Of a DNA stretch of 64,000 nucleotides, positions 36,545 to 49,193 are shown piece by piece (the stretch's first letter is position 1; the number at the start of each line of letters is the position of its first letter). This stretch comes from Nematostella vectensis (Eukaryota; Cnidaria; Anthozoa; Actiniaria; Edwardsiidae). Made by a program: the position numbers and the translations under genes. The notes beneath the pieces were generated by a model. That model was not told where the DNA came from. It did no database searches and saw nothing but the letters and a program-made list of their open reading frames with translations. The stretch is from the NCBI RefSeq assembly GCF_932526225.1, contig NC_064042.1, positions 8,363,540-8,427,539 on the forward strand, given 5' to 3'.

Positions 36545-39500
36545 ATGGAAAAAGAAACAGCCAAAGAAGAGCCAAAATGTGAAATGTGTGGCTCTAAAGA
36601 GCCGAAGTATAGATGCCCAGGCTGTAGTAGGCGGACATGTAGGTATGCGCGTAGAAATAAATGAATGCCTACCTGGGTACCAGAGGCTCCGAGCTTCGCG
36701 GCGACAACAATTTGTCGCCGCGAAGCTCGGTGCCTTTGGTACACAGGGTAAGGTATACCCTGCTAGCAGAGCCTTTTCCTGTTTGTTTCTATCAGTTCAC
36801 GTATCCGTTTCGCGAATGAAAATGCGAAAGAACATAGACGCGACACGGATAACTGAACTGATAGAAACAATCAGTTAAAGACTCTGCTAGCAAGGTAATA
36901 AAGGAATTGCTGTTATCTATTTCACAGCCATTATGGTGTGTTATATTTGCAAAGAAAAGCTTGTTTATTTGGAGTTTTGTTTTGTTTATTGTAGCTTGCC
37001 TTGCGTTAAGAGACACAAAGTATTGTTCAGCTGTAATGGAGCTAGGTGCAAGACGGCTTATGTTCCCACAAAAGACTACAACGACAACACAATGTTGAAC
37101 GGTGAGTTGTGATCACCTCGTGCCACGAAGCTAAATCTAAAAGTTTCTTTAAGACTTGATTATCGGAGGCTCATGTTATTATTTTGCCGTAGATTATCGT
37201 TTTCTGGAGGACACAGGAAGGGTAGCATATTCAGCTACTCGAGATGCAAGCAATAAACGGAGACAGCTGAACAGAAATGTGAGTAGTAACTATTACCACT
37301 CCATATCCTGAAACATTTTGAATTCTTATCCCTGTGACGTGATATTGATACTTCTTTTCTTTAAAATCCAATCAAAGGAGATTTAGATTGAATTTTGTGT
37401 GTTTGTTATTTACAGTGCAATAATGTGGCCAATCCCTCTCTTAGTAGCCTGTATGTACAAAGTCCCAAAATATTTGGTTTTCACTTGAACACCATTTAAA
37501 CCTTGTTTGTCTTCCTGAGGGTGGTAGCTAAATCGAGGACCACTGTATGTGTTTAGGTTACATGCTTTCTAAAGCAAGCAAGACGGAGTGGAGTGTGTCT
37601 AAAGCTTATGGCTCATGGGATGAAAAAGAGAAAAGAAAACTCATCATTCTTTGATTACAGGTGAAGCTTTTGCAAACCATTCCAACCAGAAGTTTAGTCC
37701 ACTTTATACCTAAATAGCTAAAAATAAAGTATTTAATGATTCATTTTAAATAAGAATGAAAGGTTGATCGTCAGTTTGTCCAACAGTCCACTTTACACAT
37801 GTTATATCACTCTCTTTTTTAATCCAGAAAAAAGCATCTCATGTGGAGACTTCATTGGGTTTTCCCACACTCAAATGCTGAATACAGCGACAAACGGTAT
37901 GTTAAATTGGGTTTTCCCACACTCAAATGCTGAATACAGCGACAAACGGTATGTTAAATTGGGTTTTCCCACACTCAAATGCTGAATACAGCGACAAACG
38001 GTATGTTAAATTGGGTTTTCCCACACTCAAATGCTGAATACAGCGACAAACGGTATGTTAAATTGGGTTTTCCCACACTCAAATGCTGAATACAGCGACA
38101 AACGGTATGTTAAATTGGGTTTTCCCACACTCAAATGCTGAATACAGCGACAAACGGTATGTTAAATTGGGTTTTCCCACACTCAAATGCTGAATACAGC
38201 GACAAACGGTATGATAAATTGGGTTTTCCCACACTCAAATGCTGAATACAGCGACAAACGGTATGTTAAATTGGGTTTTCCCACACTCAAATGCTGAATA
38301 CAGCGACAAACGGTATGTTAAATTGGGTTTTCCCACACTCAAATGCTGAATACAGCGACAAACGGTATGTTAAATTGGGTTTTCCCACACTCAAATGCTG
38401 AATACAGCGACAAACGGTATGTTAAATTGGGTTTTCCCACACTCAAATGCTGAATACAGCGACAAACGGTATGTTAAATTGGGTTTTCCCACACTCAAAT
38501 GCTGAATACAGTGACAAACGGTATGTTAAATTGGGTTTTCCCACACTCAAATGCTGAATACAGCGACAAACGGTATGTTAAATTGGGTTTTCCCACACTC
38601 AAATGCTGAATACAGCGACAAACGGTATGTTAAATTGGGTTTTCCCACACTCAAATGCTGAATACAGCGACAAACGGTATGTTAAATTGGGTTTTCCCAC
38701 ACTCAAATGCTGAATACAGCGACAAACGGTATGTTAAATTGGGTTTTCCCACACTCAAATGCTGAATACAGCGACAAACGGTATGTTAAATTGGGTTTTC
38801 CCACACTCAAATGCTGAATACAGCGACAAACGGTATGTTAAATTGGGTTTTCCCACACTCAAATGCTGAATACAGCGACAAACGGTATGTTAAATTGGGT
38901 TTTCCCACACTCAAATGCTGAATACAGCGACAAACGGTATGTTAAATTGGGTTTTCCCACACTCAAATGCTGAATACAGCGACAAACGGTATGTTAAATT
39001 GGGTTTTCCCACACTCAAATGCTGAATACAGCGACAAACGGTATGTTAAATTGGGTTTTCCCACACTCAAATGCTGAATACAGCGACAAACGGTATGTTA
39101 AATTGGGTTTTCCACACTCAAATGCTGAATACAGCGACAAACGGTATGTTAAATTGGGTTTTCCCACACTTAAATGCTGAATACAGCGACAAACGGTATG
39201 TTAAATTGGGTTTTCCCACACTCAAATGCTGAATACAACGACAAACGGTATGTTAAATTGGGTTTTCCCACACTCAAATGCTGAATACAGCGACAAACGG
39301 TATGTTAAATTGGGTTTTCCCACACTCAAATGCTGAATACAGCGACAAACGGTATGTTAAATTGGGTTTTCCCACACTCAAATGCTGAATACAGCGACAA
39401 ACGGTATGTTAAATTGGGTTTTCCCACACTCAAATGCTGAATACAGCGACAAACGGTATGTTAAATTGGGTTTTCCCACACTCAAATGCTGAATACAGCG

Positions 39501-42500
39501 ACAAACGGTATGTTAAATTGGGTTTTCCCACACTCAAATGCTGAATACAGCAACAAACGGTATGTTAAATTGGGTTTTCCCACACTCAAATGCTGAATAC
39601 AGCGACAAACGGTATGTTAAATTGGGTTTTCCCACACTCAAATGCTGAATACAGCGACAAACGGTATGTTAAATTGGGTTTTCCCACACTCAAATGCTAA
39701 ATACAGCGACAAACGGTATGTTAAATTGGGTTTTCCCACACTCAAATGCTGAATACAGCGACAAACGGTATGTTAAATTGGGTTTTCCCACACTCAAATG
39801 CTGAATACAGTGACAAACGGTATGTTAAATTGGGTTTTCCCACACTCAAATGCTGAATACAGCGACAAACGGTATGTTAAATTGGGTTTTCCCACACTCA
39901 AATGCTGAATACAGCGACAAACGGTATGTTAAATTGGGTTTTCCCACACTCAAATGCTGAATACAGCGAAAAACGGTATGTTAAATTGGGTTTTCCCACA
40001 CTCAAATGCTGAATACAGCGACAAACGGTATGTTAAATTGGGTTTTCCCACACTCAAATGCTGAATACAGCGACAAACGGTATGTTAAATTGGGTTTTCC
40101 CACACTCAAATGCTAAATACAGCGACAAACGGTATGTTAAATTGGGTTTTCCCACACTCAAATGCTGAATACAGCGACAAACGGTATGTTAAATTGGGTT
40201 TTCCCACACTCAAATGCTGAATACAGCGACAAACGGTATGTTAAATTGGGTTTTCCCACACTCAAATGCTAAATACAGCGACAAACGGTATGTTAAATTG
40301 GGTTTTCCCACACTCAAATGCTGAATACAGCAACAAACGGTATGTTAAATTGGGTTTTCCCACACTCAAATGCTGAATACAGCGAAAAACGGTATGTTAA
40401 ATTGGGTTTTCCCACACTCAAATGCTGAATACAGCGACAAACGGTATGTTAAATTGGGTTTTTCCACACTCAAATGCTGAATACAGCGACAAACGGTATG
40501 TTAAATTGGGTTTTCCCACACTCAAATGCTGAATACAGCGACAAACGGTATGTTAAATTGGGTTTTCCACACTCAAATGCTGAATACAACGACAAACGGT
40601 ATGTTAAATTGGGTTTTCCCACACTCAAATGCTGAATACAGCGACAAACGGTATGTTAAATTGGGTTTTCCCACACTCAAATGCTGAATACAGCAACAAA
40701 CGGTATGTTAAATTGGGTTTTCCCACACTCAAATGCTGAATACAGCGACAAACGGTATGTTAAATTGGGTTTTCCCACACTCAAATGCTGAATACAGCGA
40801 CAAACGGTATGTTAAATTGGGTTTTCCCACACTCAAATGCTAAATACAGCGACAAACGGTATGTTAAATTGGGTTTTCCCACACTCAAATGCTGAATACA
40901 GCGACAAACGGTATGTTAAATTGGGTTTTCCCACACTCAAATGCTGAATACAGCGACAAACGGTATGTTAAATATCCTGGTGTTGCAGGTGGTAACAAAA
41001 AATATCAACTCAGAAAAAGCCAAATATCAATTTTTGGTTCCATTTTTTGTTTTACATTCCCCTTTTCTTGTGACCTATGTATTGGAGTTTTAAATCTCAA
41101 GCAGTTGATTGATTGTAAACATGACTCAGTGTTTCAGAGCATGAAGTTATTGGTGAGGTTTTGAAGAGATACATTGATCCGATTGCAGGGGATCCAGTTG
41201 TGAGACAAAGGTAAGATAATGACGTACCAAATATGTGTGGGTGGGCAAACCAGCAATTTCTTTGTTGGTTGACAGTTTTGTCAGTTTCTGAAAAACTTTG
41301 AGTATAAAATTTTGATTTGTCTCAAGGTATACAGAAAAAATAAGGGGTTTAACACATTGACCCCTGAACCGGCCTGTACCGGCTTTGGAAAGTACCCACA
41401 ACCCAAAAAATTCATAAATTCAAAATAAACACAACAAGATGAAGATACTCAGGCATCAGTCTAAGGGATAAATGGTCTTGCAGATATGCATCCAACCAAG
41501 GTGTTGGCATCTACTCTTAAGCCAAATAATAGCACAGGTTCTTTGACAAATCTCAAATCGAACAAGGAGAGAAAAGCAGAATCACCCCTCTCAATAAAAC
41601 GCTCAAAATACCACACAAGGGAGAGAGATCAGCAAACACAAATAGATACCTTTATTCTGATCCTCCAGGTACATTTCCTTGGCCTCAAAACACAATGCCC
41701 ATTCCTTGAAGGATTGTACAACCACGAAAATATGTTTACGTATTGCAAAGCATTCTGGGAGATACAGGGGGAAATTCACGAGGGGAGGGCCAGTCAACAC
41801 TCCTCTCCCCAAAGTCAGATGGTTTTTTATAAGTCTTTTCACCCCGAAGCCAAACGAATCAATTCCAGGCCATACAGACCCAGAATAGCAGTGTAAACAA
41901 TTTTGGAATCAATTTGGTTTCAGAAAAGACAGCATTTAGGAGAGCTGTGGTGATTCATTAGAAAATTTTTTTCTCATCCGGGCAAAGCCAAACAAGAAAA
42001 AATCATCATGAATCCACCTTTGCTTGCAAATATCCATAAGCAAAGCACTCAGTTATGCCCCAAAAGACTTCATGATGTCCTGAGACACTCCCCTAATATG
42101 CTCATAGCTGTATTTTTGATGAAAAATACAAGCAACCATCAACTTGTTGCTGGCTTCAGCACATCGACGAGGGATTAAAAGTGGGGACCGCAAAGCACTG
42201 TTGGAAAGCTTGGATACCGCTGACTAGGTGCAGCTGTGTTTGACTTTGACGGGCTGTATAAAACTCAGAATAGGGGGGGAGGTATCTGTTTTCAGTCTGT
42301 TTTTTGTAAATTCAGCTCCAAAAAAGCCAGGAGTCAATGGGTTAAATCTTGTAACAGCATGACAACCTGTTACTACACACCATCAGAAAAAAACCACCAG
42401 AAATGGGTGTTTACAGTAGGTAAAATTTATTGTTTTGTTAATAGGTTGAAGTTGTACTGTCAAGCTGGAGTAGACAACATTTGCATTTTCATGAAAAAGG

Positions 42501-45500
42501 AAAACCAGCCAGCCAACAAGCAAAGGTTCGCAATAATGACTCATCTTGTGTGAGCTAACAAGCAAAGGCTAGCTTGACTCTAGTGTCAGCCAACAAACAA
42601 AGGCTAGCTTGACTCTAGTGTCAGCCAACAAGCAAAGGCTAGCTTGACTCTAGTGTCAGTCAACAAACAAAGGCTAGCTTGACTCTAGTGTCAGTCAACA
42701 AACAAAGGCTAGCTTGACTCTAGTGTCAGCTAACAAGCAAAGGCTAGCTTGACTCTAGTGTCAGCCAACAAGCAAAGGCTAGCTTGACTCTAGTGTCAGT
42801 CAACAAACAAAGGCTAGCTTGACTCTAGTGTCAGTCAACAAACAAAGGCTAGTTTGACACTAGTGTCAGTCAACAAGCAAAGGCTAGCTTGACTCTAGTG
42901 TCAGCCAACAAACAAAGGCTAGCTTGACTCTAGTGTCAGCTAACAAGAAAAGGCTAGCTTGACACTAGTGTCAGCTAACAAGAAAAGGCTAGCTTGACTC
43001 TAGTGTCAGCCAACAAACAAAGGCTAGCTTGACTCTAGTGTCAGCTAACAAGCAAAGGCTAGCTTGACTCAAGTGCCAGCTAACAAACAAAGGCTAGCTT
43101 GACTCTATTGTTAGCTAACAAGCAAAGGCTAGCTTTACTCTTGTGTCAGCTAACAAGAAAAGGCTAGCTTGACTCTAGTGTCAGCCAACAAACAAAGGCT
43201 AGCTTGACTCTAGTGTCACTCAACAAACAAAGGCTAGCTTGACTCTAGTGTCAGCTAAACAAGCGAAGGCTAGCTTGACTCTAGTGTCAGTCAACAAACA
43301 AAGGCTAGCTTGACTCTTGTGTCAGTCAACAAACAAAGGCTAACTTGACTCTAGTGTCAGCTAACAAGAAAAGGCTAGCTTGACTCTAGTGTCAGCTAAC
43401 AAGAAAAGGCTAGCTTGACTCTAGTGTCAGCTAACAAGAAAAGGCTAGCTTGACTCTAGTGTCAGCCAACAAGCAAAGGCTAGTTTGACTCTAGTGTCAG
43501 CTAACAAGAAAAGGCTAGCTTGACTCTTGTGTCAGCTAACAAGAAAAGGCTAGCTTGACTCTAGTGTCAGCCAACAAGCAAAGGCTAGCTTGACACTAGT
43601 GTCAGTCAACAAGCAAAGGCTAGTTTGACTCTAGTGTCAGCCAACAAACAAAGGCTAGCTTGACTCTAGTGTCAGCCAACAAGCAAAGGCTAGTTTGACT
43701 CTTGTGTCAGTCAACAAACAAAGGCTAGCTTGACTCTAGTGTCAGCCAACAAGCAAAGGCTAGCTTGACTCTAGTGTCAGCTAACAAGCAAAGGCTAGTT
43801 TGACTCTTGTGTCAGTCAACAAACAAAGGCTAGCTTGACTCTAGTGTCAGCCAACAAGCAAAGGCTAGCTTGACTCTTGTGTCAGCTAACAAGAAAAGGC
43901 TAGCTTGACACTAGTGACAGCCAACAAGCAAAGGCTAGCTTGACTCTAGTGTCAGTCAGCAAACAAAGGCTAGCTTGACTCTAGTGTCACTCAACAAACA
44001 AAGGCTAGTTTGACACAAGTTTCAGTCAACAAGCCAAGGCTAGCTTGACTCTAGTGTCAGCTAACAAGGAAAGGCTAGCTTGACTCTAGTGTCAGCTAAC
44101 AAGAAAAGGCTAGCTTAACTCTAGTGTCAGTCAACAAACAAAGGCTAGCTTGACTCTAGTGTCAGCTAACAAGAAAAGGCTAGCTTGACTCTAGTTTCAG
44201 CTAACAAGAAAAGGCTAGCCTGACTCTAGTGTCAGCTAACAAGAAAAGGCTAGCTTGACTCTAGTGTCAGTCAACAAACAAAGGCTAGCTTGACCCTAGT
44301 GTCAGTCAACAAACAAAGGCTAGCTTGACCCTAGTGTCAGTCAACAAACAAAGGCTAGCTTGACCCTAGTGTCAGTCAACAAACAAAGGCTAGCTTGACT
44401 CTAGTGTCAGCTAACAAGAAAAGGCTAACTTGACTCTAGTGTCAGCTAACAAGAAAAGGCTAGCTTGACTCTAGTTTCAGCTAACAAGAAAAGGCTAGCC
44501 TGACTCTAGTGTCAGCTAACAAGAAAAGGCTAGCTTGATTCTAGTGTCAGTCAACAAACAAAGACTAGCTTGACCCTAGTGTCAGTCAACAAACAAAGGC
44601 TAGCTTGACCCTAGTGTCAGTCAACAAACAAAGGCTAGCTTGACCCTAGTGTCAGTCAACAAACAAAGGCTAGCTTGACTCTAGTGTCAGCCAACAAGAA
44701 AAGGCTAACTTGACTCTAGTGCCAGCCAACAAGCAAAGGCTAGCTTGACTCTAGTGTCAGCTAACAAGAAAAGGCTAGCTTGACTCTAGTGTCAGTCAAC
44801 AAGCAAAGGCTAGCTTGACTCTAGTGTCAGTCAACAAGCAAAGGCTAGCTTGACTCTAGTGCCAGCTAACAAACAAAGGCTAGCTTGACTCTAGTGTCAG
44901 CTAAACAAGCGAAGGCTAGCTTGACTCTAGTGTCAGTCAACAAACAAAGGCTAGCTTGACTCTTGTGTCAGTCAACAAACAAAGGCTAACTTGACTCTAG
45001 TGTCAGCTAACAAGAAAAGGCTAGCTTGACTCTAGTGTCAGCTAACAAGAAAAGGCTAGCTTGACTCTAGTGTCAGCTAACAAGAAAAGGCTAGCTTGAC
45101 TCTAGTGTCAGCCAACAAGCAAAGGCTAGTTTGACTCTAGTGTCAGCTAACAAGAAAAGGCTAGCTTGACTCTTGTGTCAGCTAACAAGAAAAGGCTAGC
45201 TTGACTCTAGTGTCAGCCAACAAGCAAAGGCTAGCTTGACACTAGTGTCAGTCAACAAGCAAAGGCTAGTTTGACTCTAGTGTCAGCCAACAAACAAAGG
45301 CTAGCTTGACTCTAGTGTCAGCCAACAAGCAAAGGCTAGTTTGACTCTTGTGTCAGTCAACAAACAAAGGCTAGCTTGACTCTAGTGTCAGCCAACAAGC
45401 AAAGGCTAGCTTGACTCTAGTGTCAGCTAACAAGCAAAGGCTAGTTTGACTCTTGTGTCAGTCAACAAACAAAGGCTAGCTTGACTCTAGTGTCAGCCAA

Positions 45501-48120
45501 CAAGCAAAGGCTAGCTTGACTCTTGTGTCAGCTAACAAGAAAAGGCTAGCTTGACACTAGTGACAGCCAACAAGCAAAGGCTAGCTTGACTCTAGTGTCA
45601 GTCAGCAAACAAAGGCTAGCTTGACTCTAGTGTCACTCAACAAACAAAGGCTAGTTTGACACAAGTTTCAGTCAACAAGCCAAGGCTAGCTTGACTCTAG
45701 TGTCAGCTAACAAGGAAAGGCTAGCTTGACTCTAGTGCCAGCCAACAAGCAAAGGCTAGCTTGACTCTAGTGTCAGCTAACAAGAAAAGGCTAGCTTGAC
45801 TCTAGTGTCAGTCAACAAGCAAAGGCTAGCTTGACTCTAGTGTCAGTCAACAAGCAAAGGCTAGCTTGACTCTAGTGCCAGCTAACAAGAAAAGGCTAAC
45901 TTGACTCTAGTGTCAGCTAACAAGAAAAGGCTAGCTTGACTCTAGTGACAGCTAACAAGCAAAGGCTAGCTTACTCTAGTGTCAGTCAACAAACAAAGGC
46001 TAGCTTGACTCTAGTGTCAGCTAACAAGAAAAGGCTAGCTTGACTCTAGTGTCAGCTAACAAGAAAAGGCTAGCTTGACTCTAGTGTCAGCTAACAAGAA
46101 AAGGCTAGCTTACTCTAGTGTCAGTCAACAAACAAAGGCTAGCTTACTCTAGTGTCAGTCAACAAACAAAGGCTAGCTTGACTCTTGTGTCAGCTAACAA
46201 GCAAAGGCTAGCTTGACTCTTGTGTCAGCTAACAAGAAAAGGCTAGCTTGACTCTAGTGTCAGTCAACAAACAAAGGCTAGCTTGACTCTAGTGTCAGTC
46301 AACAAACAAAGGCTAGCTTGACTCTAGTGTCAGTCAACAAACAAAGGCTAGCTTGACACTAGTGACAGCTAACAAGCAAAGGCTAGCTTGACTCTAGTGT
46401 CAGCTAACAAGAAAAGGCTAGCTTGACTCTAGTGTCAGCTAACAAGAAAAGGCTAGCTTGACTCTATTGTTAGCCAACAAGCAAAGGCTAGTTTGACTCT
46501 AGTGTCAGCCAACAAGCAAAGGCTAGCTTGACTCTAGTGTCAGCCAACAAGCAAAGGCTAGCTTGACTCTAGTGACAGCTAACAAGCAAAGGCTAGCTTG
46601 ACTCTAGTGTCAGCCAACAGGCAAAGGCTAGCTTGACTCTAGTGTCAGCCAACAAGCAAAGGCTAACTTGACTCTAGTGTCAGCCAACAAGCGAAGGCTA
46701 GCTTGACTCTAGTGTCAGCTAACAAGAAAAGGCTAGCTTGACTCTAGTGTCAGCTAACAAGAAAAGGCTAGCTTGACTCTAGTGTCAGCCAACAAGCAAA
46801 GGCTAGCTTGACTCTTGTGTCAGCTAACAAGAAAAGGCTAGCTTGACTCTAGTGTCAGCCAACAAGCAAAGGCTAGCTTGACTCTAGTGTCAGCCAACAA
46901 GCAAAGGCTAGCTTGACTCTAGTGTCAGCCAACAAACAAAGGCTAGCTTGACTCTTGTGTCAGCCAACAAACAAAGGCTAGCTTGACTCTATTGTTAGCC
47001 AACAAACAAAGGCTAGTTTGACTCTAGTGTCAGCCAACAAGCAAAGGCTAGCTTGACTCTAGTGTCAGCTAACAAGCAAAGGCTAGCTTGACTCTAGTGT
47101 CAGCCAACAAACAAAGGCTAGCTTGACTCTAGTGTCAGCTAACAAGAAAAGGCTAGCTTGACTCTAGTGTCAGCTAACAAGAAAAGGCTAGCTTGACTCT
47201 ATTGTTAGCCAACAAGCAAAGGCTAGTTTGACTCTAGTGTCAGCCAACAAGCAAAGGCTAGCTTGACTCTAGTGTCAGCCAACAAGCAAAGGCTAGCTTG
47301 ACTCTAGTGACAGCTAACAAGCAAAGGCTAGCTTGACTCTAGTGTCAGCCAACAGGCAAAGGCTAGCTTGACTCTAGTGTCAGCCAACAAGCAAAGGCTA
47401 GCTTGACTCTAGTGTCAGCCAACAGGCAAAGGCTAGCTTGACTCTAGTGTTTGCCAACAAAAGGGGGCTTCATCTATAGGCTAATATATCTCAGCCAGCA
47501 TACCGATGTAATCTCAGTTAAAGATGTATAAAAAAAAACCATCTCCTATATGGGGTCTTACTCTGCTACAAGGTGTGTGAGTGGTCTGTCATTAGTAGGG
47601 GAGGATAGAGGGGAATGGCTCTGGATTTTGGAGCACTATACTGTACAAGGTCTAAATGCAATCAGTGTTCCAGTGTTGCTACAGGCCTTAAGGAGGCAGT
47701 GTGACTCCCGAGGTTATAATGGCACTGATTACATGTTTGGTGTCTTCTAGGTTTTACAGGGTGGATATGTCCAAGTCAATTCGTGAGTTCCTACAAAACA
47801 AGACCATCATAGAGTTTCCTTCTTTTCATGTTGTGCTATGTGACAAAAGTCATGATTATCCTACTGAAGAGCAAGAGAGCAACCTTCAAGACAAAGTGTC
47901 AAGTTGTTATGCTGAGACACAAGATGTATCAAATCAGCCAAACTGCAACGAAGAACAACCAACTAATGTTAGGAATGCATGCCAAGAAAACACTGTTGGC
48001 CAAGAGGAACACAAAGTTAGCATTGGGGAGCCCAACACTTGCCAGGAAAACAGCATGAAGATGGAGGATGCATACCATGTCAATGAAACCTGTGTAAAGG
48101 ATGTGCATCCAGGAACATAG
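36545..48120 (+). CDS. ZNHIT6: ZNHIT6/BCD1, HIT zinc-finger box C/D snoRNP assembly factor, complete (8 exons)
   Basis: Nuclear factor for box C/D snoRNP biogenesis (family knowledge). Exons: 36545-36642, 36995-37101, 37193-37278, 37557-37660, 37828-37896, 41130-41210, 42445-42525, 47751-48120. All phases match, giving 331 residues. The HIT finger is complete: Cys12, 15, 24, 27, 32, 36, His40, Cys46. Conserved BCD1 segments follow: DYRFLEDTGRVAYSATRD, FLKQARRSGVCLKLM, WRLHWVFPHSNAEYSDKR, LKRYIDPIAGDPVVRQRLK and LQNKTIIEFPSFHVVL. The C-terminal 80 residues are a polar, poorly conserved tail. The long N-terminal extension of human ZNHIT6 is absent. Introns 5 and 7 are mostly tandem arrays that begin at the donor sites of exons 5 and 7. 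Intron 6 holds a piggyBac-like element. Confidence 0.94.
36670..36750. mobile_element. Small hairpin in ZNHIT6 intron 1 (same family as 11502)
   Basis: Outer arms tacctgggtaccagaggctc and tgcctttggtacacagggta, inner perfect arms gagcttcgcggcgaca and tgtcgccgcgaagctc with a tiny loop. It is directly followed by another inverted repeat at 36755-36897. Confidence 0.75.
36755..36897. mobile_element. Hairpin MITE-like element in ZNHIT6 intron 1
   Basis: Ends taccctgctagcagagcctt and aaagactctgctagcaaggta are inverted. Inner gtttctatcagttcacgtatccg and cggataactgaactgatagaaac also pair. About 140 bp, non-coding. Confidence 0.8.
37855..40972. repeat. 52-bp tandem array (~60 copies) built from ZNHIT6 exon 5 end and its donor site
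   Basis: Unit: ttgggttttcccacactcaa, atgctgaatacagcgacaaa, cggtatgttaaa. The first copy is the coding 3' end of exon 5 (42 of its 69 bases) plus the first 10 intron bases. Every later copy repeats both, including the donor CG|GTATGT. Copies are nearly identical (a few g/a changes, two 1-bp deletions), so expansion or homogenisation is recent. 52 is not a multiple of 3, and reading on into copy 2 meets TGA, so only the first donor preserves the protein. Confidence 0.97.
41349..42345. mobile_element. piggyBac-like non-autonomous element, copy 1
   Basis: About 990 bp flanked by TTAA on both sides (41349-41352, 42342-42345). Ends cacattgacccctg and caggagtcaatggg are inverted. A homologous copy lies at 55019-55982. 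TTAA target plus CCCATTGAC-type ends suggest piggyBac. Internal open frames (41486-41896, 42236-) are partial and not transposase-like. Confidence 0.85.
42510..47455. repeat. 35-bp tandem array (~140 copies) seeded on ZNHIT6 exon 7 end
   Basis: Unit: aacaagcaaaggctagcttg, actctagtgtcagcc. The last 16 bases of exon 7 (cagccaacaagcaaag) are identical to part of the unit. The first intronic stretch after the exon (42526-42548) is a diverged first copy. Array copies read aaag|gctagc where the real donor reads aaag|gttcgc, so they lack a GT donor. Unit variants (gcaaag, gaaaag, acaaag) form higher-order blocks. Confidence 0.97.
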
Positions 48121-49193
48121 CAAAAATATCCCTTTAGTAAGGAGGGTCCATGCTATGAAAATATGATCAACTCTAAGAATGTATGTTCCTAATACAGCAG
48201 AAATATTTGGAATTCAAATAACAAAAACATGTGATAAAGAAAATGCCATGAAACCAGTCAACAGCACATAATAAACATTGAGGGTCAAAGGACCCAGCAG
48301 AAACAAAACTTTGAATGGTGTAGGAGAACACAATCAAAACTGAAGGTGAATTCCAGAGACATTGCCAATATCAAAGTTGATGATAAAAGCCTACTGAAAC
48401 ACTGCTGACACTTCTAGAATCACCAATACCAATTTCAAGGATCAATACAATGAAAAAGGAACTACCCTACACTAAGTTATCATAATGAATGTTAAGACCC
48501 TAAAAATACTTGTATCATACCGTAGCAAGACATGTTATCAGATTAATGTCCAAAAACAATGACCTTGGGCTTGATTTGAAACATACTCCAATCTATGGGG
48601 ATCATACCAGGCCAAAAAATTAGATTATTCAATGGTAGATCCAGAGGGGTCACTCCCCTTTCTTTGGAGTGGAATGTTTGGGATGCCCCCTTCCTCTCCT
48701 CTCACATATCCTTGACCTACCTCTGGTATGTATTTGAAATGCAAACTGTTAAACACCTCTGATAAAAAACAGTCCCAATGTTGATGTTGTATAAACCCTT
48801 TTACAGAGTGGTTTTCATAAGCAGTTGACCCTATTTAGCACTAATGTACCCAAACGTTTTTCTTCTCTTTTATGAGTGCTGTACACTTCTTGACAATTAC
48901 ACTTTGTTTAACATTTCTGAAAACCACTCTATAGTTGTAGAAACTGCAGTGTTGGCAAGAAAAAAAACACAGATTTGCATGATGTTTTAATGAGTTATAC
49001 AGTACAAAAAACAGTCACATGAGAGTAACATTTTCTTAAATATAGCCCAGGGAAAGATGTTTATAAAACCTATATATTTTTTGTTAAACCAACAATAGAA
49101 TCAGTAAAAACCAATTGTTAAAATTTTGATGAAGGGGAGGATTAAACAGTAACAGGAAGATTGGACTTATTGCTCAGTCACCCTTGTGGAATT
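48121..49193. other. Convergent 3' intergenic region, ZNHIT6 / EIF4E2
   Basis: No gene recognised. AATAAA at 48270-48275 is a plausible ZNHIT6 poly(A) signal 150 bases after its stop. The rest is AT-rich 3' UTR or spacer. Confidence 0.55.
48270..48275 (+). promoter_or_regulatory. Poly(A) signal of ZNHIT6
   Basis: AATAAA 150 bases after the ZNHIT6 stop codon at 48120. Confidence 0.55.

Noticed and set aside
41486-41896. 136-codon ORF as a gene
   Set aside because: Inside the piggyBac-like element; the homologous copy at 55 kb is interrupted, so it is not conserved as coding.
42549-47455. CRISPR array (35-bp repeats)
   Set aside because: Units are contiguous with no unique spacers, and the region is an intron of a eukaryotic gene.
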